From Cynocephalus volans (taxonomy: Eukaryota > Chordata > Mammalia > Dermoptera > Cynocephalidae): a DNA stretch of 64,000 bases. Below, piece by piece: positions 46,036 through 58,540 of this stretch (position 1 is the stretch's first letter; every line of letters begins with the position of its first letter). The position numbers were made by a program, and so were the translations under genes. Location of the stretch: positions 89,722,501 to 89,786,500 of the forward strand of contig NC_084467.1 of assembly GCF_027409185.1 (NCBI RefSeq). The letters run 5' to 3'. Below the pieces are notes generated by a model, which saw nothing but the letters and a program-made list of their open reading frames with translations, made no database searches and had not been told where the DNA came from.

Positions 46036-47675
46036 TTACAGATATTCAGCTACTATATTGACAATAATAATTGATAATTATTATCAATATTTATAGCTTT
46101 TCTTTGCCACACCTTTCACGCAAGCTTAAATCCAATCTACCAATTTTTCCTTGAATAGTAGTTTCTTCAGAGTTTGAAATGATCCAAATATCATCTATTC
46201 CAAATTTCAACCCGTTATAATAATGTCAGACAAATTGCCACCTGGTCTCTCTTGACACATGCGGGGATGTGGAGCTCATGGAGTGTATTTGGTTTGTAGT
46301 TCGTTCTTTCTTGTGTTCCATCATCACCCTTCCTTGTCCCTTGTCAGGCTTAAGAAAGTGATAAGTACACTGATGTAATGAGCCATATGTGAAGAAAAGG
46401 ATGTGATTTCTAATGCTAACCTTTGGACTCTGACCCATGATTCCTGGGAAAAGGGAGAAGAGAGCTCAGTGGAAAAAAAAAATAGTGAGCTAGTGAGCTG
46501 GTTCAAGATGATATGTTGTTTCATTTATCTTTGGACTTTTTTCAAACAACAGTTCCGAATGGTTTCTAGATCCATCAAGACTGTAAGCCTGTGGCTCATG
46601 TGCTTATAAAAGGTTAAACAAACAAACAAAAAAACATATGCTCAGGAGTGTTTCTGTTGATTCATTTAAGATTTTTTTTTTTAATTTAATGCTATGGAGA
46701 CCAGGATTAAATGTCTTTGGGATTATGCTCATGTAGATATGGCATGTTTATTGAATTATACTTCCCAGGCTAACCTAGTAAAACAGGGGTAATTTTAGGC
46801 CTGATGAGTTTAGGTCATTTATAAAATCTAGTATTTTTACTTCTTGTTGTGTTATCCTTACAATGGCATTTTCACTGCTTTGCTTTAAACTATGAGAATG
46901 AGACTTATAGATTCTATTTTATTTCTATCCTTCTGGCACAGTTTTAAAACTCTCATAAAATAATCAGGGAAATTGTCTCCATGAACAATTATGAAGAAAG
47001 CTATTCAAACTGAGTGCCTCTAAGTGAAGCTTCAAGAATGATGTTAATTTGCTGTAAGATACATTTCTGATGAGAATTGTTATAAAGGGAGAAAAAAAGA
47101 CATACCAGAGTTTTAGAAGCCCTGTGGAACTAGAAGCATACTCCTATGACAACTGCTTTCTCCTTTCTCTCTCTCCTTTAACACTTTGAATAAAAAATAT
47201 ATATAAGGTGCCTTATTTTCACTATTGTGCTTGCAATGGATATTCTCAGATGAAGACTAGCTCTTTTAAACTTCAAGTTCTTCCTTTCACCTTCTCAACA
47301 GAGATGAAGCATGCCACTTTTCCTGCAGTTCCAGCACATAAAGAGAATCCAAGATTTTCATTTCAGCTCTTCAAGTTCTCTATTTCCTGGCACAATATTT
47401 TTCAAGGACTGGTGACATTATTGGTGGTTCAAAAAAAATGACTTTTTTTTTTCTACAAGGAGTATATCTCTAGTAGTAATCACTTTCCTCTTGGAAATCT
47501 TCTTAGTAACCATTTTGTGATTTTTCAAAACATATTATTTACCATTTATTCACAAATGCTTTAAATTTAAAAATATTTAATTTGGGAACTGTAGGTCATT
47601 ACATCCAATGGCCTATCATCATCTGAAAGTTTCACAGACAATGTGTCTCAATTTGAACTCTTTATCATTTTCCAA
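46036..47675. other. no recognised feature
   Basis: Unrecognised. Short opposite-strand frames near 46226-46609 lack motifs. Confidence 0.4.
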
Positions 47676-47679
47676 ACTC

Positions 47680-48185
47680 TTCTTTTTTTCTTATACTGGA
47701 TGAATTTTCAAAATATAGACACACTTTTCCAAACCTCACCTACCAAATTGTTCTGTTTGTTTCCTACCGCCAACATAGACCTTACCTCCTTTCACACTGA
47801 CCTTCTCATAGTTCTTTCTACATGATATACACCTTCATATTGCACAACTTTTCCACATTCTGCTCCCTTTGCCTGGAGCACAAGTCTCCTTCTGGGCTCC
47901 TTTATGTTTTTCATGATGATAACTTAAGAATCTGTCAGTCCAAGAGGAGAGACAGACAGCTAAAAGAATATTTCAATATAGAAAAATGTGATGGTAGAAA
48001 CTACATTAGGATAATTTGTTTATATGTCTCTTTATCCTATTGAATTACAAACTTTTTGAGGTCATGGCTATGTGTAACTTATCTTTGTATCTTTAGTGTT
48101 TAGTAGCCTAATAATCAGTAAGTATTATTGTATGTTTATTTCTGAAAAGATGCTCAATAAATATTTACCAAATGAATGTAGTTCT
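47680..48185 (+). repeat. L2 LINE 3' end
   Basis: 'ctccctttgcctggagcaca', 'cttatctttgtatctttagt' and 'gctcaataaatatttaccaa' close the L2 3' tail. A segment near 47935-47990 does not fit and may be an insertion. Confidence 0.78.
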
Positions 48186-48600
48186 AATCACCTACAGTTA
48201 CAAAAATATTATTATACAAGTGCTGGTAACATTTCTTTCCTTCTCAGATGAGCTCTAGTCAACAGCCCACTGAAAAGATTCAGATTTACATAAGATCATA
48301 AATTCTGAAACAGAATCCCAGGTGCTTTTCAAAATTAGCATAATATAGTTCACAAATTCTACTGCAGACTGTGCTTTTGAAATGCAAAAGTACAGCATTA
48401 AACTAAGGGAAAGAGGCCCCTATAAGAAATTTGTATGAGCAAATTATTTCCTCCCCATACAAGGCAATGTCTTCACTCAGCAAACTCTACACAAGGTTCT
48501 ATTCTGCTGTTGGTCTAAGGATCACAAGATCTAGTTTAGAGCTCCAGCTCCTCTGTACACTAGCTACATAATTTATAAAATTTTCTGTGAGGCCCACTTT
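48186..48600. other. no recognised feature
   Basis: Unrecognised sequence. Confidence 0.4.
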
Positions 48601-48602
48601 TC

Positions 48603-48706
48603 TTTTTTTCTTTTTTTTTAAAAAAAGATGACCAGTAAGGGGATCTTAACTTTGACTTAGTGTTGTCAGCAGCACACTCTCCCAAGTGAGCCACGGGCCG
48701 GCCCGA
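48603..48706 (-). mobile_element. CYN-type tRNA-derived SINE
   Basis: The reverse complement starts 'gggccggcccgtggctcact' and keeps the A box; the B-box half is diverged. It ends in an A-rich tail seen as (T)nC(T)n. Flanks 'gcccacttttctt' and 'gctcagttttctt' could be a decayed TSD. Confidence 0.85.
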
Positions 48707-48974
48707 AGCTCAGTTTTCTTATTCACAAATGCAGCTGATAATATCTGCCATGATTTTCTCACATCGATATGGTCAGGCTCAAATGAACGAATGCACATGA
48801 AATTACTTTGAAATATAGAAATTGCCACGAAAGTGTAAAGTGTTCTGATTAGATAATATGTATTCGTTTGTATGAAGATCAAAATAGAATAAAGTGAATA
48901 TTTTAAGTTTAAAATAGAGGACGTTTCTGAATTTATTTGACAAAAAATTTTCTTACTAATAAGTATATTACCAT

Positions 48975-49130
48975 AACACCAGCTAATTTACTGAATGTTT
49001 ACAATGTGCTAGAACTCATGTAGATTATCTGATTTAAGTATAAATTTAAAAAGTAGGAATGATTATAACCATCCCCTTACAGATAAGGCAACTGATGTTT
49101 ACAGACACTACTAGGTTACTCTATACTATT
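48975..49130 (-). repeat. MIR SINE
   Basis: 'gaatgtttacaatgtgctag', 'gtagattatctgatttaagt' and 'ccccttacagataaggcaac'. Confidence 0.75.
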
Positions 49131-49479
49131 GCCAAATTTTAGCAGCCAAACTAATTTTACTTCAGTTCTTAAAGTGGTCATTGTAAAGAAAGAAAGAAAG
49201 AAAAAACAAAACAACTCCAAAACACAAGAGTATACTCTTGTTAGTCAGTGAGTTATTTACTTTTCCCATACTTTTCCAAGTATTATTCTAAGTTGAATAG
49301 CACATAGGATTATACCTAGCATGTTTACATATTTGTGATTAAAAGAAAGTTTTCTAACCACATAATAGCACATGGTATTACACTAGAAGAAAAAAGAAAG
49401 CTGCTAACAGGAATCTGTATGAGACACTATACTTCTCCTCTAAATAACCATCTTCCTCTGAAGCATTTCTTTCTCTCTC

Positions 49480-50007
49480 TTCCTTAAATCAGAAAAAATC
49501 AGTCCGTTATCTACCCTCTTGCTCAAGCTAGAACCACTGAGATTATTCTTTAACTCTTAATCTTTCTCTCCCTCATTCCTATTTCCATATCCTCATTCTA
49601 TTTAATCAATTATCATGTCCTCTCTTCTACCTTGTACGTATTTCTTGATTAAGTTTTCCTTTCTCCGTCTCCTTTCTACCACACTAGTCCAAGCCAAAAT
49701 GGTCCTTTGCCTGGAATACAGCAAATGTCCCTCAATTGGTCCTGTGGGTTATCACTTTTAATTCATTCTCTGAAAACTAGATTGATCTTTTTATATTGCA
49801 AATCTGATCATACTATACATTTGGTTAAAATAGCTTGTGGATTCCAGTTGTCCTTCAAGTAAAGTTTAAAGTCTTGACATGGATTTTGAGTTTCTCTGTG
49901 ATCTGTTTTACCTAATCTCATATCACACAACTGTCCTCTCCTTTCATACCTTCTAGCCAGACTGGCCTTATTTCAGTTCAGCCAGTACCCACGCTTCTTC
50001 CAGCCTC
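49480..50007 (+). repeat. L2 LINE, first part
   Basis: A long sense L2 piece: 'aagtctt(g)acatgga'-type text near 49870, 'gagtttctctgtgatctgtt' and 'cagactggccttatttcagt'. It continues after the L1 insertion at 50826. Confidence 0.8.
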
Positions 50008-50024
50008 GGAAACCTGTACATGTT

Positions 50025-50808
50025 TTTTGTTTGTTTGTTTTTCTTTTTCTTTTTTCCTTTTTATTATATTTATTTATTTATACATATTTATGGGGTACAG
50101 AGTTGACTATCAGTGTTCATGTACAGCATGTGATGATCAAATTAATATTATTAGCATGTTCATCATTACAAATTGTAATTACTTTTTGTGTCCCTTACCC
50201 AGTTACTCCCTATCCCACCTCTTCATTCTCCTTTCCCACCTCTAGTAACTATAGGTCTGTTCTCTCCTTCTGAAAGTTCAACATTTTATCATTGTCTGTC
50301 TTTCTTTGTTTCTTAGCTCCCACTTATGAGTGAGGACATGCGGTATGTCTCTTTCTCTGTCTGGTTTACTTCACTTAACATAATTTTCTCCAAGCTTATC
50401 CATGTTTCTGTGAATGGCGGAATTTCTTCTTCTTTTAGCTGAATAGTGTTCTGTTGTGTGTATATGCCACATTTTTCTTATCCAGTCATCCGCTGATGGA
50501 CATTTAGGTTGGTTCCATATCTTGGCTATTGTGGATAGAGCTATGGTGAACACAGTAGTTGCAGGAATTGCTCTGACATGATGATTTCCATTCCTTTGGG
50601 CATATACCCAGAAGTGGGATTGCTGGGTCATATATTACCTCTATCTGTAGTTGTCTGAGAAACTTCTATACTGTTTTCCATAATGGTTGTACTAATTTAT
50701 AGTCCCATCAACACTGTAAAAGGGTTCCCTTTTCTCTTCTCGCCAGCATTTGTTATTCTCAACTTTTTGATAATAGCCAGTCTAGCTGGGGTGAGATATC
50801 TCAGTGTG
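50025..50808 (-). mobile_element. 5'-truncated L1 inserted in L2
   Basis: Antisense L1: T-rich tail at left, 3' UTR ('atgtgatgatcaaattaata'), ORF2 C-terminal region up to 'ctagctggggtgagata'. A perfect 17-bp TSD, 'ggaaacctgtacatgtt', lies at 50008-50024 and 50809-50825. The relic frame at 50371-50631 contains '[18 protein letters not shown]'. Confidence 0.95.
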
Positions 50809-50825
50809 GGAAACCTGTACATGTT

Positions 50826-51310
50826 AATTCCTCTGCCTGGACTGCTCTTTTATCCCCACCCTGCCACACGAACACCCACCACAGTCATTCTGTAGGCTGT
50901 ACTTGACATGCCACTTTTTAAGGGAGGCAAATCTCAATCATCCCTAGATCAGGTCAGATCTCTCTGTGAATTGCTCTCATAGCATGCTGTGCTTTTCTTT
51001 TTTAATTGTATATATCCCAATAATTCTTAGTTATTGGAGAAATTAACTGTGTAACTCAAATAAAACACAACATTTTTGTTTTGATTTTGTCCTTATCTTT
51101 ATGGCTGAACAGTACAAAAAAATAATTGATTCCCCTCAGATGCTGAGATAGCAAAAGAGTGCAAATAAATATGCTGTAAAATCTCCCCCACCCTAACTGC
51201 TTAATATTTGTTTGAAGGCAGAATTATTATTTTGTTCATTGCTGTGTTGTGTGATGTAGAACAGTGTCTGGCACAGAGCGTGCATGCAATGACTATTTGG
51301 TAATTGGGTT
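50826..51310 (+). repeat. L2 LINE, second part
   Basis: Resumes with 'ctctgcctggactgctcttt' and ends 'gaacagtgtctggcacagag', 'gcaatgactatttggtaatt'. The L2 reads through if the L1 at 50025-50808 is removed. Confidence 0.8.
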
Positions 51311-51589
51311 CATATATGAAGTTTCTCTATGAATCATCTAGAATTCTAGAATTCTACCTAGGATAAAATAAAATATAACATGGTTCTTACTACTTTGATA
51401 AATGGAAGCTATTCACCACTAATCTCCTGTCAGAATCAGGGCTCTTCGAGACGTTAATTAAATTTGTGTATTTTTAAATTTTTTGTTATCCTTGCTGCCT
51501 ACCATATTTGTTTATTTTTTCAGTTGATTCTAGAGACCAGTTTGACCTGGATGCCTTTGTTCTTATTTTTATAAATAAAGAAACTAAGT

Positions 51590-52005
51590 ATGGCAGAGAC
51601 TTCTAGCCAACCTACAAATCCTTTGTTCTTCCACAGGAACAGGACTCTAGCTGGCACATAGTTAGACTACATTTCTATGACTCTTGCATTTAGATATGGC
51701 CTTGTGGCTGATTCTCCCAGTGTCTTGTAAGAGAAGCAGTGTGTCTCTGCAGAGCGGAGCTTTTCAGATAACGGGTGCACCTCCTGCACACTCTTTCTCA
51801 CTTCCTCTGACTGACCCTGGATATGGCAACTTAGCCTTCACCATTCTGACAACACCCAAGTGCACAGGGAAACAGAAGCTGCATACCTGAATCTCTGGGA
51901 AGAGGAGAGTCTCCTTCGGACTAGGAAGATACACATAAGCAGGAAATAAACTTCTGTTATGTCTGAGCTGTTGCAATTTGGGGTCCAGCTTTTCAGCAGT
52001 TACTC
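51590..52005 (+). repeat. old LTR, MaLR/MLT1-like (probable)
   Basis: 'ggcagagacttctagccaac' at the left and 'aggaaataaacttctgttat' near the 3' end, carrying an AATAAA signal, look like an old MLT1-type LTR. Strongly diverged. Confidence 0.5.
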
Positions 52006-52012
52006 CTTAGTA

Positions 52013-52025
52013 CCACTAGGTGGCA
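52013..52025 (+). promoter_or_regulatory. CTCF-like binding motif
   Basis: 'ccactaggtggca' fits the CTCF core CCASYAGRKGGCR at every position. It sits just past the end of an old LTR. Occupancy cannot be judged from sequence. Confidence 0.6.
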
Positions 52026-52194
52026 CCCAATCTCGGGACTGCTTGGCTCAGACCATCCATCCCCTCGCAGGTCCTCTCAGGTGCGCACAATCGAGAAATG
52101 TATCTTCGGATTGTGTACCTATTTAACCCTGGTCTGTCTATCCTAGTTCTTATGTGATTTTTTCCCCCTCTGTTCTACTTTTTAGATATTATCA

Positions 52195-52400
52195 TGTTTT
52201 AATCATTCATTCAGTCATTCTTTCAATTAACGTCTAATGAATGCCTACATTTTTGGAGTACATACAAAGACTAGCTAAATCTCAAGAAGCCTGTCGGTGG
52301 TCAGGAGGGGAGGTAAGAAATGCTAAATAAATAATGAGAACAACTTAAAAAGTGTTGCATGTAGTAAAGATGTGCACACAGGATTTGAATACTACGAGGA
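52195..52400 (-). repeat. L2 LINE 3' end
   Basis: 'aatcattcattcagtcattc', 'taatgaatgcctacattttt' and 'gaaatgctaaataaataatg' read as a diverged antisense L2. Confidence 0.6.
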
Positions 52401-54889
52401 AGAAGTGCTTGTCATGTTTCTGTTAATATTAGATGATGATTAATTAACCAATATCCTGCTTGATTTATTTTCTGCCTTACCACTCAGTAAGGTCAGAGCA
52501 CTTCTGACATCTCTATTTGGACTAGAGTAGACTTTAGGCCTGAAAGAAGAGGCCTCTCACGAGAGTCCAGCCCTTCATCTCCTTGTAACAGCCCTTACAC
52601 ATTTAGCTGTATGGTTTACTAATGAGATCTAAATTGTGTCATTAGGAAGATAGTTTGGTTTCATTACCACCAATTCTTTCAGTGTGGCACTGCTAATCTT
52701 TACAATTAACCAAGGAAAATCACTACCAACCAATCAGATAACTGGACTGATGAAAACAGTTACTGGAAAATGGTTGGTTTAAAACATAATAGTTTGTTCA
52801 GAAAGGATTTTAGAGGAAATAGTAATTCCAAGGGGCATGCTTGGACATGGATAGTCTAAAAATAGGTCTGAGTGTTGGGTTAGTTTATTTTTAAAAATTC
52901 ACAAAATGAAATATTTTCAGAAGTTTAGTAAATTACCTTACTCTTCGCACACTCATCTTTTCTCTGACGACGGGTATTCAATACCATAAATGGTTACCCC
53001 ACACAATCACTTCATGTGCTCACACGTGCACTTTTATTTTATGTCCTCTGTATTGTCAAGAGAGCATTGGTCCCAGCAAGCCAAGTTTCAAACACATTAG
53101 TTTTCTTTTATTGACATATTTCAAATTAAACTAAATTTTATTTCATTAAAAAAAATAGAGGCACAAGTTTCATACAAATCGCCTACAGTGCAATTTACTA
53201 TTTTTCCTTTGCTTTTCACAAGAGAGCATATCAATTTTGAGTCAGAAATTCCTATATTTAATTCCAGATGAAAACATAGACATGGTCCTTGATATGTCTG
53301 GTTGTAATCAGGTTGTGGAGCCTTCTAAGAAAAATGGCTGAAGGAACAGCTTTCATTTCATGACTCTAACCTCAATAAGGCCAATGGTTGATCATTGCAA
53401 GTAACACAAGTACAATTCCTTTAACAGACTGCTAGACAACCAATCTCTCTTGCTATGAAGATAAATATTTTGAGTTGTTCCAGTATTCGTGTATGGTAGG
53501 AGACCATTGAATATAAAAATATTACGACTTTGGCATCAGTTTTTATTGTTACTGTAAGTTTTATAACTAAAAAAAAAAAAAATAGAATTTTAGATCTTGA
53601 TACCATTGTGCATAGAATTTGAGAGAAACAAGCTTTCCTACCTGAAATTCATCTTCCTCTGCTTCTTTTGTTTGTTACAGTATATGAAAGGTAAAAATAA
53701 TGACAAATGCTGTGGCCCACTCCTTATTCACTTTATTTGGTTTACTTTCCTTAAATCTTATTGTTCCATTACTATTTTTAAAGACATTTCTTATATAATC
53801 CTCATATTTCACATGCCCTTCTATTGTAATACAAGCTATTTATTACAAGCTCGTCTAATAATGGTAGTGAACTAAATCTCATATACCTTTTTATTGTTAA
53901 AATTATTTTCTTTAGAAAGAGTTCTAAGAATAAGGTCTTTAATATCACCTTAGACTCATTTGTGATTAACTTATTAAGAAATAGTAAGTTATTTATTTTT
54001 TTGAAGCAGAACAAACCAGAGAGCACGTATAACTTACCTCTGTAGAAGTAATTTCCCTGGTCTTATCTATCTGTTTATGCGAAGATCTTGTCTGTGCTAT
54101 ATGTTTACACAGAGAGTTAGAGATGATTGAGAGAAAATAGGATTAAATGGTATTAAGTGGCAATTTCAATGAGAAGTCTGAAGTCAGACCAAGAGATCTG
54201 ATGTGAGTTTCTTGCAAGAGATATATTTAATTGAGGTTTAAAAATGTTTTAAAAGCCTGAGATGAATAATTTTATTAGGAAAAATGCATCAACAAATAAA
54301 ACTACTAATTGAACTATAATACTGACCTTTAAAATAATACACATGATTAAATGCATATCGTCAGAGTGGCTTTCCTATCTAGATGTAAGGCTTTTAAGTT
54401 CCTCTCTGCTTATTGACTTTGGTTAATATATTCTGTGGATCTACACTTGATGTATTCAGGAAAGTAGAAAATAATTAACCACCACTTAGGTTACTGTCAA
54501 GAATGACGAAGTAACAGAGATCCACTAGGCTTTCATGGACTGCTGGCCTCACAACATTTTAAATCTTTGGGATCTCATTAGTAATACTTCCAGTACAATA
54601 TCTTTAAGAATGAGTATTATTTGCACTTTATAAAAGGAACAAATGATTTTCTTGTAAATTTAACTTAATAGGAACAAGTTTTAACAAAAATAGGATTTGA
54701 TCGACAGGTTCCAGCGAAACACTTGATAGATACAATTGACTAAACACTGTAAAGTGGATGATTGGTATGATACTACAATTTTAGAAAACCAACAGGTATG
54801 GGAGGGGAGAAAGAAAGTCTCATTACTCTTCTATAGAAGATGAGCTGACTAATGATGTTTGTAAGAATATGCTATATACCAAGGATATA
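52401..54889. other. no recognised feature
   Basis: About 2.5 kb without recognisable repeats apart from short A-runs (53568-53581). The frames at 53597-53875 and 53802-54026 overlap on opposite strands and show no domain. Confidence 0.4.
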
Positions 54890-55060
54890 CATTTAGCAGA
54901 TTGACTTCTCACAACCACCCTATGAAATAGCAGCTATTATCATTCAAATGTGATAGTTGTAGAAACCTTGGCTTGCTTGACGAGATTGAATAACTTCTCC
55001 AAAGTCACAATGCTGGAAATCAAATACAGGTCTACATGGTTCCAATCTGACTCTAAATTT
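54890..55060 (-). repeat. MIR SINE
   Basis: 'tcacaaccaccctatgaaat', 'tctccaaagtcacaatgctg' and 'caggtctacatggttccaat'. Confidence 0.75.
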
Positions 55061-55669
55061 AAGAGTATTTGGAAAACAAGGCGATAAATTTTAACAAGTG
55101 AAAAAGAACAGGGATTGTACTTGATGAACAAAAAAGATCGGAATTAAACAAAAACAAACAAACAAAAAACCAACTTCCACAAGGGGACTAGGAAGCAGGA
55201 AAACTTTACCAATTGAAATATTTTGAGGCTCAAACCAAGTGAAGCTATGTTCTAAACAACCCAAAACACACAGTTCACTTTTTCAGCTATGCCCCATCTT
55301 AAAAATGCAAAAGAGCTTTACAAAAAAAGCTGCTTTCATTTTCCACTTAATGTTCTGAGAAACACATTAAAAGTCAAGTGTCAAGTCATGAATCAGCCTG
55401 TAATTATTTTAGATATATTGCCCAGCTAAATGTTTTTAAAGCCCCTTCCTATTCATTGCATGATTTAACATTGCTCCTTTTTTATATACAATTAAAATAG
55501 GACTCACTATGGAGCTCATACAACTACCACCTTCAGCTGTTAATCAAGAAGTCATTCAAGTGAGAGTGGAGAGATTTTGATGCTGAATCATTTCTCATTT
55601 TGTAAAGCACATTAGAATCCCCCATAAAACAAATAGTGACCTATTTCAAGTGAGTGTGCAAGAAAATTA
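55061..55669. other. no recognised feature
   Basis: Unrecognised sequence. Confidence 0.4.
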
Positions 55670-55749
55670 TTTAGAAAACAGGGGAAATGATCCACGACAT
55701 CGGGCTGGACAAGGAATTTTCAAATAAGACTTAAAAAGCACACGAAATA
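55670..55749 (+). repeat. old L1, left piece
   Basis: 'gaaaacaggggaaatgatcc' to 'taaaaagcacacgaaata' matches the ORF2 C-terminal region and continues at 56588 after the younger insertion. Confidence 0.8.
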
Positions 55750-56068
55750 TGTCTATTCAGCTCCTTTGCCCATTTTTAAATTGGGTTATTTGTTTTTCTG
55801 CTGTGTAATTGCTTGTGTTCCTTGTAAATTATGGATATCAATCCCTTGTCGGATACATAGTTAGACAACTACAGATAGATCTTCCATACAATCCAGCAAT
55901 CTCACTTCTGGGTATATTCCCAGAGGAATGGAAATCATCATGTCAAAGGGATATCTGCAGTCCCATGTTCATTGCAGCTCTGTTTACAATAGCCAAGACA
56001 TGGAACCAACCTAAATGTCCATTGATGGATGACTGGATAAGGAAAATGTGGTGTGTATATATATATAT

Positions 56069-56107
<39 letters not shown>

Positions 56108-56587
56108 TACACACCATGGAATACTACTCTGCCATAAAAAATAATGAAATTCTCCCATTTGCAATAACATGGATGAGCCTGGAGAAACTTGTGTTGAGTG
56201 AAATAAGAAAAGCACAGAGGGATAAATCCACATGTCCTCACTCATAAGTGGAAGCTAAAAGAGAAAGAAGGAAGGAAAGAAAGTCCACAGCGGTGCGTTG
56301 GACTTGTGGAGGGAGAGAACATACCTTGGGATACAAAGCGGAGTGGGGGGGATAAAAAGAGGGGGAGGGAGACTGGGGAAAATTGGTGAGGGACATAGGG
56401 GAACAAACACAATTTGTGGTAATGTGCATGCTGCCAGTATGCTTCTGGCCTTCACATCTTGGGCACGAGGGGTGACAATCAGCTTTGTATCTCATGGATA
56501 TTCATAACCAATAAAAAAAATTTTTTTAAATAAATAAAAAAATTATCAAGTCTGAGTAACTTATCTTTCATCAAAAAAATAAAAAAA
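55750..56587 (+). mobile_element. L1 with 5' inversion (twin-primed), nested
   Basis: 55750-55860 is ORF2 sequence in minus orientation ('cagctcctttgcccattttt'). It joins at about 55861 to a more 3' part of ORF2 in plus orientation ('agacaactacagatagatct'). An upstream piece inverted next to a direct downstream piece is the hallmark of twin priming. The 3' UTR has 'cagctttgtatctcatggat' and a poly-A, then 30 bp of other sequence and a second A-rich run (56573-56586). The TSD is 'agcacacgaaata' (55737-55749) and 'agcacatgcaata' (56588-56600), 11 of 13 matching. A (TA)n(CA)n expansion at about 56054-56110 breaks the frame. Confidence 0.9.
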
Positions 56588-57769
56588 CAGCACATGCAAT
56601 AAAAGCAAAATTAGACAAGTAGGATTACATCAACCTAAAAAGCTTCTGTATATCAAAGGAAACTGTTAACAGAGACAACCTACAGAATGGGAGAAAATAT
56701 GTGCAAACTATACATCTGACAAGGGGTTAATCTCAAGAATATAAAAGCAACTTAGCAGCAAAAGCACAAATAACCCAACAGAGAAATGGGCAAAAGATCT
56801 TAATGGACATTCCTCAAAAGAAGACATGCAAATGGCCAACAGGCACAAGAAAAAATGGTCAGCATCACTAGTCCTCAGGAAAATGCAAATCAAAACCACA
56901 ATGAGATACCACCTCAGTCCAGTGAGAAAGACTATTATCAAAAAAACAAAAGAAAAAATGTTGGTGAGGATGTGGAGAAAAGGGAATATTTCCACACTAT
57001 TTGTGGGAGTGTAAACTAGTATAGCTATTATAGAAAACAGTATGGAGGTCCCTCAAAAAATTAAAAATAGAACTACCATTTGATCCAGCAATCTCACTAC
57101 TAGGTATATACCCAAAGGAAATGAAGTCAGTATGTCAACGAGGTATCTGCACATTCCCATCTTTATTGCAGCACAATTTACAATAGCCAAGACATGGAAT
57201 CAACCTAAGTGTCCAACAGTAGATGAATGGATTAAAAAATGTGGTATACATACACAATGGAATACTATTCAGCCATAAAAAAGAATGAAATCCTGTCATT
57301 TGTGGCAATATGGATGGACTTGGAGGACGTTATGTTGAGTGAGATAAGCCAGGCACAGGAGGGCAAATACCATATGACTTCACTCACTTGTGGAATCTAA
57401 AAACAAAACATGTTGATATTACAGAGGAAGAAAGTAGAACGGTAGTTACCAGGAACTAGGGAGAGGAAGGAGGGGGAGAAAAAACAGAGAGAGATTGGCC
57501 AATGGGTACAAGATTCAACTAGATAGGAAGACTAAGTTCTGTTGTTCTACTGCACAGTGGGGTGACTGTGGTTAACAGTTAAGTTTTGCATATTACATAA
57601 TAGCCAGAGGAGAGGCTTTTGAATGTTTTTGCCACAAAAAATGATAAATGCATGAGGTGATTGATACATTAACTACTTTAATCTGATTATTATACAACAT
57701 ATATATGTTTCAAAACATCACATTGTATCCCATAAGTATGTATAATTACATTGTGTCAATTAAAATTAA

Positions 57770-57772
<3 letters not shown>
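56588..57772 (+). mobile_element. old L1, right piece to 3' end
   Basis: ORF2 C-terminal region ('aaaaagcttctgtatatcaa', 'atgcaaatggccaacaggca', 'atggaatactattcagccat'), then a 3' UTR ending 'gtatcccataagtatgtata' and 'tgtcaattaaaa'. The frame is broken repeatedly. Confidence 0.9.

Positions 57773-57808
<36 letters not shown>
57773..57808. repeat. (TG)n microsatellite
   Basis: TG run grown at the 3' end of the old L1. Confidence 0.95.
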
Positions 57809-57810
<2 letters not shown>

Positions 57811-58344
57811 GACTATGACAGTTTGGTTTTTCAATTCAGACTATGACTCACACATGTCTTGAAAACTGGTTTGGGTGTGACAATAATATTTCACATGGCA
57901 CTTTTTGATGGTTTGACCATCAGAACAAATTGCCACAAACTTGTCCTTTGTTTTCTCTGACACATATTTTTTGAGAGCAGAACAAATGACTGTGCACACT
58001 TCCTCAGCCATGACTTACTTGTGGCCTCTCAGTTTTCTCATATGTAGTAGACTCTATTAGCATGAGAAATAGATGAGAAAATGAAAATTTCTGTTGACTT
58101 TTACTTAGATAAGGAAACATCAAAATTTTTCTTGAAAATGGCCAGACAGTAAATATTTCAGGCTATTATTTGTGTATGTACAATCCCTCGACTCTGCTAC
58201 AGCAGGAAAGCAGCCACAGATAGGACATAAATGAATGGTGTCCCTGTGTTTCCAAAAAAAATTTATTTATAGAAAGAAGTGGTGAGAGGATTTGTCTTCT
58301 AGGCTGTGATTTGCCAATCTCTCTAACTTAGATCTATAGCCTAC
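57809..58344. other. no recognised feature
   Basis: Unrecognised sequence. Confidence 0.4.
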
Positions 58345-58540
58345 CACCTGGAAGGATGTGGTAAATAGAAACTGGAATTTTAGAAACATGAGGAATTTTA
58401 GAGGTTTGTCTGGCATTCCCCCATTTGTTTTAAATGAGAAAATTAAGACCTGGAATAAAGAAGTGAATTGCCTAGGGCAGCACAGGTACTCAGTCACAGA
58501 AAAAGGAGAATCCTTATCTCCCAGGCCACTCTTCCTTTGT
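58345..58540 (-). repeat. MIR SINE
   Basis: 'aaatgagaaaattaagacct' and 'gtgaattgcctagggcagca' are the antisense MIR core. The 100-codon plus-strand frame over it is chance. Confidence 0.65.
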
